Source of the DNA: Nitrospirales bacterium
GTDB lineage: Bacteria; Nitrospirota; Nitrospiria; Nitrospirales; UBA8639
Assembly (NCBI GenBank): GCA_022828225.1
Contig: JAJEJG010000013.1
Coordinates: 310,001-374,000 of the forward strand
DNA: 64,000 nucleotides
Direction: 5' to 3'
Shown here: piece by piece, positions 49,363 through 57,597 of the stretch
How positions within the stretch are numbered: position 1 is the stretch's first letter
How the letters are laid out: each line of letters opens with the position of its first letter
The notes under the pieces: generated by a model
The model's database searches: none
Seen by the model: the letters and a program-made list of their open reading frames with translations, nothing else
What the model was told of the DNA's origin: nothing
Translations under genes and position numbers: made by a program

Positions 49363-50199
49363 ATGACGAAGAGGATATTGGCTATCGCCGCGTGCGTGTT
49401 GATAGGAACGGGCGTGAACGGTGCCGCTATCGAGCGGGTTCACGCGGATGTGGCCGTGTCAAGCAAGGATGGTGCGCCCATGGTGGTGATTCCCGCCGGT
49501 CCGTTTTTCATGGGCGTGCCCAAATGGGCACGGGACGGCGGGCTGGATGAATACCCTAATCACGAAGTCGAGTTGGACGCCTATGCCATCGACACCTACG
49601 AAGTGACCAATGGCCTGTATTTGGAATTTATTCGCTCGACCGGTCATCGTACGCCGTCGCACCCGACCGACTCGTCGAAAAATCTCTGGCAGGGCGGGCT
49701 CATGCCGGAGTCCATTGCGTCCCTCCCGGTGGTCAACGTGGATTGGTTTGACGCCGATGCCTATTGTCGATGGGCGGGTAAGCGGCTACCGAGCGAAGCC
49801 GAATGGGAAAAGGCCGGGCGCGGGACCGATGATCGACGATTTCCATGGGGAGACGTCGAACCCACGCACAAGCACCTGAATTTCAACCAAGCATGGCGGG
49901 GTGAAAAGACCCTGGTGCCGGTTGGGATTTATGAAAAAGGTAAGAGCCCCTACGGAGTCTATGATATGGCGGGTAACGTCTGGGAATGGGTCGCCGATTG
50001 GTATGACGCGACGTATTATTCCAGGAGCCCGCGCCGGAATCCTCAAGGACCCGAGACGGGGACCCGACGGGTCATTCGCAGTTCCGGGTGGCAGGTCGAA
50101 ACCCCGCAGGTGAGAATTTTTACCCGGGTCGCCAGTAATCCGCTCGACCGGAATCATTCGACCGGCTTTCGCTGCGCCTCCAGCCTTCCGACGCCGTAG
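49363..50199 (+). CDS. Exported formylglycine-generating-enzyme (SUMF1) family protein
   Basis: This encodes 278 residues with a signal peptide (ILAIAACVLIGTGVNG). The FGE fold is plain: VVIPAGPFFMG, YAIDTYEVTNGLYLEFI, LPVVNVDWFDADAYCRWAGKR with LPSEAEWEKAGRG, YGVYDMAGNVWEWVADWYD and STGFRCA at the end. True formylglycine-generating enzymes need a cysteine pair near the C-terminus; here only the GFRCA cysteine is seen in that region, so it is more likely a binding or other family member. Paralogues occur widely in envelope complexes. Confidence 0.85.
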   Translation: MTKRILAIAACVLIGTGVNGAAIERVHADVAVSSKDGAPMVVIPAGPFFMGVPKWARDGGLDEYPNHEVELDAYAIDTYEVTNGLYLEFIRSTGHRTPSHPTDSSKNLWQGGLMPESIASLPVVNVDWFDADAYCRWAGKRLPSEAEWEKAGRGTDDRRFPWGDVEPTHKHLNFNQAWRGEKTLVPVGIYEKGKSPYGVYDMAGNVWEWVADWYDATYYSRSPRRNPQGPETGTRRVIRSSGWQVETPQVRIFTRVASNPLDRNHSTGFRCASSLPTP

Positions 50200-50385
50200 T
50201 CGTGCCCACGCGTATATAGCAGTAAATATATGTAGTTATAAGAACTTGCATGCTCAATAGTGACGAAGGGGACTCCCTTACCAATATCGACTTTCTTTCA
50301 ACCACAACCTGTAGTTGTTTGCAAATCGTCATATTGAAATCAGCACACAATATATTGAATATTTATCGTTAAACGTGCTAGGTTC

Positions 50386-50414
50386 TTGACAGAGACGAGC
50401 ATTCCGGTTACATT
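50386..50414 (+). promoter_or_regulatory. Promoter of the lytic transglycosylase gene
   Basis: TTGACA (50386-50391), a 17-base spacer and TACATT (50409-50414). The start codon is at 50449, giving a leader of about 28 bases. The gap 50200-50385 is A/T-rich and shows nothing else I can assign. Confidence 0.65.
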
Positions 50415-50448
50415 TTCATGCCACGCGTTTGAAACGTCTGAACAAAAT

Positions 50449-51819
50449 ATGCGAAAAATCAACTGGTTGGAAGAAAAAAGGTCTTGTTTGAGCGTTGCTT
50501 CGGTCCTCACGCTCTGCCTCTCAGGGTTTCTCTTTAGTGCCGGTGACGTTGGTGCTGCCGGTAGACCCCAATCGCCGGAGGCCGCGGTTTCGTCATCTCT
50601 GCCCTTACCGGCCAGCCCCAGGGGGCTCAAGTATTTCCCCCCGGCCCCCCAACGCCGTTCTGCCGCTTCTGCCCTCTCCCGCCAAGATAGCGGGGCGCCC
50701 GGGTATGAAGCGATTCCCGTTATCGTCAATCCTGCGGTCGAGCGCAATATTCACTACTTTCAAAACGTGATTCATGACCGCTTTCAAGAATGGTTGACCA
50801 GATTCTACGCCTACCGACCCTTAGTCGAAGAAATCTTCCTTGAAGTCGGCCTGCCGAAGGAATTGATTTACCTGTCGTTGGTCGAGAGCGGATTTAACCC
50901 CAGGGCGTATTCGCGGGCGCGGGCGTCCGGACCTTGGCAGTTTATCAAGAGCACGGGCCGGCTCTACGGCTTGTCGGTCAATTGGTACGTGGATGAACGC
51001 CGGGACCCCATCAAGTCCACGGTTGCGGCAGCCGTCCACTTGCGAGATCTCTACGACACGTTCGGTTCGTGGCCCTTGGCGCTGGCGGCGTACAACGCCG
51101 GGGCCGGGAAAATCAGTCGTGCGATTAAAAAAACCGGTACGCGCGATTTCTGGAAAATCGCGAGAACTCGCTATATCCGCCGGGAAACCCGGCAATACGT
51201 CCCCAAATTCATGGCAGCCATGATTATCGCGACGCGTCCCTCGTTGTTCGGTTTTCACGTTCATTCCCAAACCGTTCACCAATACGATGAGATTCGCATG
51301 GACGAGTCCATTCATTTGCGGTCCGTCGCCAAGGAGACGGGGATTTCCTTTGATGAGCTTCGCCGGTTGAACCCCGAACTCCGTCGTAGCGTCACCCCAC
51401 CGGGTCGGGACGGCTATTATTTAAAGGTCCCCGTGGGAACGTCGGGGAGCGTGGAACAGGCCAAATCCCGAATGAGGACGTGGACGCAACCCCCGCCGCC
51501 TGCACGGACATGGTATCGCGTACGCCGGGGAGACAGCCTGTCGGTCATTGCGCATCGCTTTGGGACGAGCGTGAGGCAATTGAAAAACCTCAACGATCTC
51601 TCGGGGAATTTAATCAGGGTCGGACAGCGGTTGCGCGTGAGCAGAGACGTCAAAAAGATGACGGATACCGGAGACGTGCAGTGGTATCGTGTGCGCCGCG
51701 GCGACAGCCTCTGGAGTATCGCCCAACGGTTTCAGGTTTCGGTTCGAGACTTGAAGATTTTGAATAATCTGCGAAGCAGTTTGATTCGGGCCGGGCGGAT
51801 GTTGATGATCACTTCCTGA
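50449..51819 (+). CDS. MltD-like lytic transglycosylase with LysM domains
   Basis: This encodes 456 residues with a signal-like segment (VASVLTLCLSGFLFSAGDVG). The SLT domain (about 105-230) has the catalytic glutamate in YLSLVESGFNPRAYSRARAS, then GPWQFIKSTGRLYGL and AAYNAGAGKI. A divergent LysM is near 280-330, and two clear LysM repeats start WYRVRRGDSLSVIAHRFGTS and WYRVRRGDSLWSIAQRFQVS. It should cleave peptidoglycan glycan strands in the periplasm. The frame opens at 50386, which is the promoter, so ATG 50449 is right. Confidence 0.92.
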   Translation: MRKINWLEEKRSCLSVASVLTLCLSGFLFSAGDVGAAGRPQSPEAAVSSSLPLPASPRGLKYFPPAPQRRSAASALSRQDSGAPGYEAIPVIVNPAVERNIHYFQNVIHDRFQEWLTRFYAYRPLVEEIFLEVGLPKELIYLSLVESGFNPRAYSRARASGPWQFIKSTGRLYGLSVNWYVDERRDPIKSTVAAAVHLRDLYDTFGSWPLALAAYNAGAGKISRAIKKTGTRDFWKIARTRYIRRETRQYVPKFMAAMIIATRPSLFGFHVHSQTVHQYDEIRMDESIHLRSVAKETGISFDELRRLNPELRRSVTPPGRDGYYLKVPVGTSGSVEQAKSRMRTWTQPPPPARTWYRVRRGDSLSVIAHRFGTSVRQLKNLNDLSGNLIRVGQRLRVSRDVKKMTDTGDVQWYRVRRGDSLWSIAQRFQVSVRDLKILNNLRSSLIRAGRMLMITS

Positions 51820-51836
51820 GAACGCGACCCCATCGC

Positions 51837-52616
51837 TTATTCCCCGGTTTCCTTCCCCTCCTCCATCTCTTTTTGTGCGGGTTCCTCTTTTGCGGCTTCA
51901 GGTTGTTCCGCAGGCGGTTCAAGGATTTTGACTCGCAAGGTGGCTTCACTCGCATAGGGGGAGTTCGGATGTTCATCCAACAACTGTTTGTAACGGGCGA
52001 GCGCCTCGTCATCGTGTTTGTCATGTTCCTCGAGTTTGGCGAGTTCAAACAGCACTTGGTCCTTATTGAGGGTTTGGGGCATTTGTAGTACTTGCGTATA
52101 AGCGGTGATTCCTTTTGCGCGGTCCCCGCTTGCCAGGTAGCTGGCTCCCAGTCGTTGGTAGACCAATCCGAGCAGAGCGGGAGAGTTGCCCGCCTGGTCA
52201 ATGAACTGTTGATACGCCTCGATGGCACCGGCGTGGTCATCTTGTTCGGCTAAGGCGTTTCCGATCATATACCATGCGGAGCGGGCGCTGGCGGAACGAG
52301 GGAACTTCTCGATGATCCGCCGATACAACGTGATGGCTTCTTGCAGTTTCTCTGTGGCCGTGTCGACGTCAACAAGGGATCGATCTAGGTAGGCTTGGGC
52401 GGCTTGATGTTCAAGGGCCAGGGCTTCCTGTTCCTGTTGGTATTGCACCAGGTACAGAGCCCCGAGAAGGATCACCACCGTGATTGCCACGACGATGCCG
52501 GTAATGAGCGCCCGGCGATGGAGTTCGGCAAAGAGCCACATCCGTTCGCTTCGGGACAACAATTGCGGGATCTCCGCGCCCACCTGTTTGCTGATGTGTC
52601 TGATTTTGTAGGTCAT
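51837..52616 (-). CDS. TPR protein with one N-terminal membrane helix (YfgM-like)
   Basis: This encodes 259 residues. A single membrane helix (ALITGIVVAITVVILLGALY, near 36-55) follows a cytoplasmic N-terminus of about 35 residues. The periplasmic part has at least three TPR-like repeats (ITLYRRIIEKFPRSASARSA, AIEAYQQFIDQAGNSPAL, ALARYKQLLDEHPNSPYA). The C-terminus is charged and low-complexity (PPAEQPEAAKEEPAQKEMEE). YfgM-like proteins assist periplasmic folding and envelope stress control. It is convergent with the transglycosylase gene. Confidence 0.78.
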   Translation of the reverse strand: MTYKIRHISKQVGAEIPQLLSRSERMWLFAELHRRALITGIVVAITVVILLGALYLVQYQQEQEALALEHQAAQAYLDRSLVDVDTATEKLQEAITLYRRIIEKFPRSASARSAWYMIGNALAEQDDHAGAIEAYQQFIDQAGNSPALLGLVYQRLGASYLASGDRAKGITAYTQVLQMPQTLNKDQVLFELAKLEEHDKHDDEALARYKQLLDEHPNSPYASEATLRVKILEPPAEQPEAAKEEPAQKEMEEGKETGE

Positions 52617-52742
52617 GGTTCGGTTTCGACATTTATCCTATGACGAAGGCTGCACTCTAAAGGGTCGCACCCGTATTTCTCAAGGGTGCCGTCAATTTTT
52701 GTGCCGTCCGGGTCGTCATCACGGCCGGTTCTTCCCTTACGG

Positions 52743-52770
52743 TTGACACAACTTACTTGGCTGATATAAT
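52743..52770 (+). promoter_or_regulatory. Consensus promoter of the tRNA genes
   Basis: TTGACA (52743-52748), a 16-base spacer and TATAAT (52765-52770), a perfect match to both sigma-70 hexamers. It lies 34 bases before tRNA-Val. Confidence 0.8.
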
Positions 52771-52804
52771 GAAAAACGATGGATTTTTGAATGCATGGAA
52801 TGTG

Positions 52805-52880
52805 GGGCGGATAGCTCAGTTGGGAGAGCATTGCCCTTACAAGGCAGAGGTCGCAGGTTCGAGCCCTGTTCCGCCTACCA
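52805..52880 (+). tRNA. tRNA-Val (anticodon TAC)
   Basis: The 76-base gene folds fully: acceptor GGGCGGA with TCCGCCT, D arm GCTC-GAGC, anticodon loop CTTACAA on the TGCC/GGCA stem, T arm with TTCGAGC, discriminator A and an encoded CCA. The anticodon TAC reads GUN valine codons. Confidence 0.96.
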
Positions 52881-52896
52881 TCTATCTCAGACTATC

Positions 52897-53038
52897 GGAA
52901 CCTCTGATTTATTGTGATAGCGGGATGTAGGGCAAGGCGTCCCGGAGCGAAACCCGAGGCTTATCATAGAGATAGGTGAGGGTTGAGCGAGGACACAACG
53001 CCGCCATGCGCCAGATCGTGCACTAAATCAGAGGTTCC
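52897..53038 (+). mobile_element. MITE with perfect 15-bp terminal inverted repeats
   Basis: GGAACCTCTGATTTA (52897-52911) and TAAATCAGAGGTTCC (53024-53038) are perfect inverted repeats bounding 142 bp with no gene. The interior matches 8191-8335 in reverse complement. It lies between two tRNA genes. The near-perfect ends suggest it is younger than the other copy. No transposase with such ends is in the window. Confidence 0.82.
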
Positions 53039-53138
53039 TACCCAAATAGAACGTCGAACGTACAACCTGGCGGGTCGATTGGCCCGGGCAGGGTTTCGTT
53101 TCGACAGCACAGCCAAAAGGCTGCCCTCTTACGTGAAT

Positions 53139-53216
53139 GGGGCCGTCGTTCAGCCAGGTTAGGACGCCAGATTGTCAATCTGGAAGTCGCGGGTTCAAAT
53201 CCCGTCGGCCCCGCCA
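53139..53216 (+). tRNA. tRNA-Asp (anticodon GTC)
   Basis: The 78-base gene has acceptor GGGGCCG with CGGCCCC, anticodon stem CCAGA-TCTGG with loop TTGTCAA, T loop TTCAAAT, discriminator G and an encoded CCA. It follows tRNA-Val, and the MITE now separates them. Confidence 0.96.
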
Positions 53217-53302
53217 TTCACGTTGTTGTGGCTGTTCTCACTTGCACGGTGAGTGTTCAATTTATCACGTTACATCACGTTTCGGGCTGAACGTCACATC
53301 CG

Positions 53303-54034
53303 ATGTTTTCAACCGACCCTCTTGAACTGTTTGGTTCCCTGGGGACCATCTCCATCATCGTCCTGTTTATCCTGCTGGTGTTTTCCGTCTTTTCGTGGGG
53401 TATCATCCTGCACAAATGGCGCATGTTCCGGCTCATCAAAAGAGAGGAACGACAGTTTCTTCAGGCCTATCAGGAGGAAGGCGCGCTCAGCGAAAAGGAG
53501 CTGCATCTTCTTCAACACGTGGCCGCAGAATTGCCGCATAGTCCCAGCGGATCAGTATTACTGGACGTGTTGAATCGCGTGGGGCATCTTGTCGAGCACA
53601 ACACGGGCGACGTCGCGGTGCCGGCCCGGAAGACGGGACCTTGGCCGGACCGCCAGTATTTGGAGAAGGTCGTCCAGTATCTCATTCAACAACACATCGC
53701 CCGGCAGGAAACCTATCTGCCCTTCCTGGCCACGACGGGAAACATTAGTCCCTTCATCGGGTTATTGGGAACGGTTGTCGGCGTGATTAACGCCTTTCAG
53801 CAAATCGGCATCGAGGGTACGGCCAGTATCGCTTCGGTCGCTCCCGGTCTCTCCGAGGCCCTCCTGGCAACCGCTGCGGGCCTGTTTGCTGCGATTCCCG
53901 CCGTCATTGGGTATAATTACTATCTTGCCCAAATCCGGAAAACCATATTCGGCGTAGAAGCCTTCAGCATCGAATTTCTGAATGCTCTCGACGCGCCGGT
54001 TCTTGCCGGCAAAAAAGGTCGAAGTCGCCAGTGA
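53303..54034 (+). CDS. tolQ: TolQ, proton-channel subunit of the Tol system
   Basis: This encodes 243 residues. Membrane helix 1 is IISIIVLFILLVFSVFSWG-like (residues 16-35), with a long cytoplasmic loop. Helices 2-3 include ISPFIGLLGTVVGVINAFQQI and GLSEALLATAAGLFAAIPAV, with the conserved proline and threonine of the ion path. With TolR it forms the energised motor that drives outer-membrane constriction at division. There is no strong ribosome site. It overlaps tolR by 4 bases. Confidence 0.94.
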   Translation: MFSTDPLELFGSLGTISIIVLFILLVFSVFSWGIILHKWRMFRLIKREERQFLQAYQEEGALSEKELHLLQHVAAELPHSPSGSVLLDVLNRVGHLVEHNTGDVAVPARKTGPWPDRQYLEKVVQYLIQQHIARQETYLPFLATTGNISPFIGLLGTVVGVINAFQQIGIEGTASIASVAPGLSEALLATAAGLFAAIPAVIGYNYYLAQIRKTIFGVEAFSIEFLNALDAPVLAGKKGRSRQ

Positions 54035-54465
54035 TTGTTGAACCCCGGAATCGTCGGTTTCTTTCTGAAATCAATATCATTCCTCTCGTCGACGTGATTC
54101 TGGTGTTGCTGGTCATCTTTATGGTGACGACGCCGATGTTGCACCGGGGCATTGATATTACACTCCCGCGTTCGCAATCGAATACCGTCGTCCCCATGGA
54201 GCGTCTCGTGATCACCATTGAACCCGACAAACGGGTTTACCTGGATGAAGATCTTGTCACCTTGCTTGATTTACGGAAGCGTCTGCATGAAGCCAAAGAT
54301 TCGAATCCCCTCGTGTCGGTCTACCTTCGAGCCGACCGGCACGTTCCCTACGGACGGATCGTCCAAGTCATGGATGAAGTCAAGGGGGCGGGAATCGAAC
54401 GGTTAGGGATGGTCACGAACCCCCAGGGGAGGGTGGTGGTAGAAGAGGTCTTCGAGCCTCTGTAA
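54031..54465 (+). CDS. tolR: TolR (ExbD/TolR family)
   Basis: This encodes 144 residues from a GTG overlapping the tolQ stop. The single membrane helix is VDVILVLLVIFMVTTPML, where the first aspartate is the conserved proton-accepting residue. The periplasmic domain (LVITIEPDKRVYLDEDLVTL, VYLRADRHVPYGRIVQVMD) is the TolR/ExbD fold. It couples proton flow through TolQ to TolA. Confidence 0.94.
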   Translation: MIVEPRNRRFLSEINIIPLVDVILVLLVIFMVTTPMLHRGIDITLPRSQSNTVVPMERLVITIEPDKRVYLDEDLVTLLDLRKRLHEAKDSNPLVSVYLRADRHVPYGRIVQVMDEVKGAGIERLGMVTNPQGRVVVEEVFEPL

Positions 54466-54479
54466 GTTGGAATGACGCC

Positions 54480-56096
54480 ATGTCGTATGCGACGCCATTC
54501 AGTCTCTTGTCGTTCCATTTGCCGGATCATGACGACTCGGTGGCAGAACGGCTGTCTTGGCCTCTTGGCGGTTCGGTGCTCCTCCACGCGGTCGTGTTCG
54601 TCGCGTTGCTGGGTTTGCGTTTCGCCTCATCGCTCGAACAGTCCTCAGGGTCTTACGAGGTCACACTCGTCGCGTTGCCGGAAATCGCGGCGTCTCCGAC
54701 GGCCGCACCGCAGAGAAAGGCCGTGATTCCTCCAAGCAAAGCAGTGAGAACGACTAAAACCCGGTCCCCGGTGAGCCCGAGAGTACCCAAACGGCCGATG
54801 GATGCTCTCGTGAGCGAGTCGAAATCACAGGCCCCGGTCATACCCCCCAAGGTTGTCGCGCCACCGGTTGCGCCGGACCACAGGCCCACTTTGAAACAGA
54901 ACATAGACAAGCTTCTCCCTCCACTCCAGGCGGATGTCGCAGAAGTTCCTAAACCTGAACGGGTGACGGAGTCGTTCAGGAGCGCCCTGGACTCCGTGGT
55001 CGTGCCGAAGCCCCAAGCCCGCCCGGTTTTGCCCCAAAAGGCTGCGCCAGTCCGGCCTGCGGCACCGGCTCCCGTCAAACGGGCACCTGCCGCGGAGACG
55101 GACGTGCCGGCATTCAAGGCGCCTCCGCAACCTCCGAAATTGGTTGTCGGGAAGTCAAAAACGTCCACGCCCACTCCCGCTCCAAAAGCTAACGCGTTGG
55201 CCCCAAAACTGAAGCAAGCCGTCAGCGCCACGGTCGTCCCCAAGAAGCCGGAGCAGGTTGCTAAACGCGTGGGCCCGGCCGTCGCATCGAAACGCAGGCA
55301 GAAACAGGTTTCGCCCAAGGCTCCTGAATCACCTGCCATTACCTTGCCTTCCCGGGCCCCTCGCTTGACAGCCGTTGCCCCGCCTGAGGTGCGGAAAAAG
55401 GAGACACCACTGCAAACGGTACGGAAGAGCAGCACTGTGGAGTCGTTGAAGGAGGCGATTCAATCCGTGCGGATCCCCCAGAGAAATCCCAAGAGCAAAA
55501 CGGTACCCGCAAAGAGAGCGGTGCCGCTCGTTCCCGAAACGGTGTCCCCCGCGAAGGCCGCCGAGGCTCGAAACCGATCGCTCCCCAAGATTGTGCCCCC
55601 TCAGGCTCCGCAGTTGGCCGAAGTCCAAGCCCCGGTCCCTTCTGAACCCACGGTTGCGAGGACCGTGTCCGATCCGGATACTCCTCTGAAGCAGGAGGTT
55701 GATGTTTCAATTCCCGATTTATTGTCTTTTGACGCCCACCGGGTTTCCAAACAAACGGAGAGTGGTGAGGAGGAAAGGCGTGGTCTGCGGAGGGCGGGAT
55801 TTTGTTCCCAAAACAATCCCTATTGGAAGAACGTCGAGGATATGATTGATCGCATACATGGAAGCATTTATCGGTACCATTATCGCGTGACATCCCCGGC
55901 GGTCCTGACTTTTCGTGTCGAGCGGAACGGTCAGGTAACGAATCTGGCTGTTGTCCGATCCTCCGGAAACGAAAAATTTGATATGGTCGCGAAAAGTGCG
56001 GTCGAAGCGGCATCCCCATTACCGCTTTTTCCCGCGAAAGTGACCAAGCCCTCTTGTCAGGTCCAACACAAATTCGAGGTTAATCCAAACCGATGA
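54480..56096 (+). CDS. tolA: TolA-like protein with a TonB C-terminal domain
   Basis: This encodes 538 residues. One membrane helix (SVLLHAVVFVALLGLRFA, near 32-49) is followed by a very long Pro/Lys/Ala-rich spacer (about 60-420), then a TonB-like C-terminal domain with HYRVTSPAVLTFRVERNGQV and NEKFDMVAKSAVEAASPLP. The layout is that of TolA: anchor, trans-periplasmic arm and a domain that contacts outer-membrane partners. The spacer is Pro-rich rather than the helical Ala/Lys arm of E. coli. It overlaps tolB by 4 bases. Confidence 0.88.
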   Translation: MSYATPFSLLSFHLPDHDDSVAERLSWPLGGSVLLHAVVFVALLGLRFASSLEQSSGSYEVTLVALPEIAASPTAAPQRKAVIPPSKAVRTTKTRSPVSPRVPKRPMDALVSESKSQAPVIPPKVVAPPVAPDHRPTLKQNIDKLLPPLQADVAEVPKPERVTESFRSALDSVVVPKPQARPVLPQKAAPVRPAAPAPVKRAPAAETDVPAFKAPPQPPKLVVGKSKTSTPTPAPKANALAPKLKQAVSATVVPKKPEQVAKRVGPAVASKRRQKQVSPKAPESPAITLPSRAPRLTAVAPPEVRKKETPLQTVRKSSTVESLKEAIQSVRIPQRNPKSKTVPAKRAVPLVPETVSPAKAAEARNRSLPKIVPPQAPQLAEVQAPVPSEPTVARTVSDPDTPLKQEVDVSIPDLLSFDAHRVSKQTESGEEERRGLRRAGFCSQNNPYWKNVEDMIDRIHGSIYRYHYRVTSPAVLTFRVERNGQVTNLAVVRSSGNEKFDMVAKSAVEAASPLPLFPAKVTKPSCQVQHKFEVNPNR

Positions 56097-57463
56097 AGAA
56101 AAACGCCACGCATTTGATTGTGCTTGTCTTTTTTTCGGTTCTGCCGTTTGTTGCACATGCGGAGGATGAGAAAGCCGAAGTGTTTTTGAAAACGCCGTCG
56201 GAATTCCAAAAAATTCCCATCTGGATCATGGGGTTCGCCGGGAGTGAGAGCCCGCAAGAGAATGAAGCCGGAATCGGCAAGCAGGTCGATACGATTCTCA
56301 AGGCAGATTTGCGGCGTACCCACGTGTTCAAGGTCATTGAACGAGCCACGGACACGCTCCCGCTTTCGAAAGCGGGGTGTCAGGAAAAATCCCCCATCGT
56401 GAAAGCCAAGGCGAGCTCGGCTCCGGTGGTCACCTGGGGACGAATCGGCCGAAAAGATGGAAAATTGTTCTTGGAGGCGTGTGCCTACGATGGCGGGGAA
56501 ACGGATTTCATCGCAATCGGCAAACGGTATACCGGTAATCCGATTACCGTAAGACTCCTGCGGTCGATGGTGCACAGGTGGGCTGATGCCTTAGTCGCGC
56601 ATTACACGGGGGATCCCGGCATCGCCCAGACCGAGATCATGTATGTATCCGAAGACAAGGCAGGCAGACGGCATTTATACGAGATGGATTACGATGGGTT
56701 CGGTCCCAGGCGCGTCACGTCGGACCCGATATTGAGCCTCATGCCGGACTGGTCGCCGGACCGCCGCGCCGTTGTGTATACGACCTATCACGGCAACAAT
56801 CAGGAAATCGTTCGGCTTGAGTTAGACAAGAAATTGGATCAAAGGAACAAACGAACCCTGGTGCCCTCTCAAACGTTGAATATCACTCCGGCGGTTTCCC
56901 CGAATGGACGACTGTTAGCGTATGCTTCCGCCAGGGATTCCGCCAGGAAAGGGAGCTCCGACATTTTCATCATGAACCTGAGCACGGAAAAGAAAACACA
57001 ATTAACGAAAAAACGCAGTGCGGAATTGTCGCCGACCTGGTCGCCGGATGGACGAGAACTGGCGTTCACATCGGATAAGACCGGTCGACCGCAAATCTAC
57101 ATTATGAAGGCCGACGGCACGCATGTCCGCCGGTTGACGTATGAAGGGCGCTATAATGCCGCCCCGGCGTGGTCTCCTCGGGGAGATTGGATCGCCTACG
57201 TCTGCCGCATACCCGGCTATGGGCTGAAATTGTGCCGAATTTCCGTGGATGGGAAGCGTCGCGTTCAAATCACGAGCGGGCCCCCCGGTGAAATCGACGA
57301 TTCTCCTTCATGGGCGCCGAATGGTCGTCATTTGGTATTCAGTTCGACGCGAGGCGGACAGAGTCATATTTATATGATTCAGTATGATGGTACAGGGTTG
57401 GAACAGTTGACGAAGGGCGGGATACACCATAGTTCTCCTGCCTGGTCTCCATTGTCGGAGTAA
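56093..57463 (+). CDS. tolB: TolB, periplasmic beta-propeller
   Basis: This encodes 456 residues with a signal peptide (LIVLVFFSVLPFVAHA). The N-terminal alpha/beta domain (VDTILKADLRRTHVFKVIER) is followed by PD40 propeller blades, each with SPDGR or a variant and W-SP signatures: MPDWSPDRRAVVYTTY, ITPAVSPNGRLLAYAS, SPTWSPDGRELAFTSDKTG, APAWSPRGDWIAYVCR and DSPSWAPNGRHLVFSSTRGG. It works with TolA and, in most bacteria, with the lipoprotein Pal. Confidence 0.95.
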   Translation: MKKNATHLIVLVFFSVLPFVAHAEDEKAEVFLKTPSEFQKIPIWIMGFAGSESPQENEAGIGKQVDTILKADLRRTHVFKVIERATDTLPLSKAGCQEKSPIVKAKASSAPVVTWGRIGRKDGKLFLEACAYDGGETDFIAIGKRYTGNPITVRLLRSMVHRWADALVAHYTGDPGIAQTEIMYVSEDKAGRRHLYEMDYDGFGPRRVTSDPILSLMPDWSPDRRAVVYTTYHGNNQEIVRLELDKKLDQRNKRTLVPSQTLNITPAVSPNGRLLAYASARDSARKGSSDIFIMNLSTEKKTQLTKKRSAELSPTWSPDGRELAFTSDKTGRPQIYIMKADGTHVRRLTYEGRYNAAPAWSPRGDWIAYVCRIPGYGLKLCRISVDGKRRVQITSGPPGEIDDSPSWAPNGRHLVFSSTRGGQSHIYMIQYDGTGLEQLTKGGIHHSSPAWSPLSE

Positions 57464-57597
57464 TGATTGCCCGAACCGGCTCATGCGCTGCACAGGAACG
57501 CGGGATCACTGAAATTCGGAAGGGTTCGGTTAGTCGCTTTCCAGACGCAGAAGGATGGGAGGCCATGCAAGAAGAAATCGTAAGGGAGTGAAAAACC

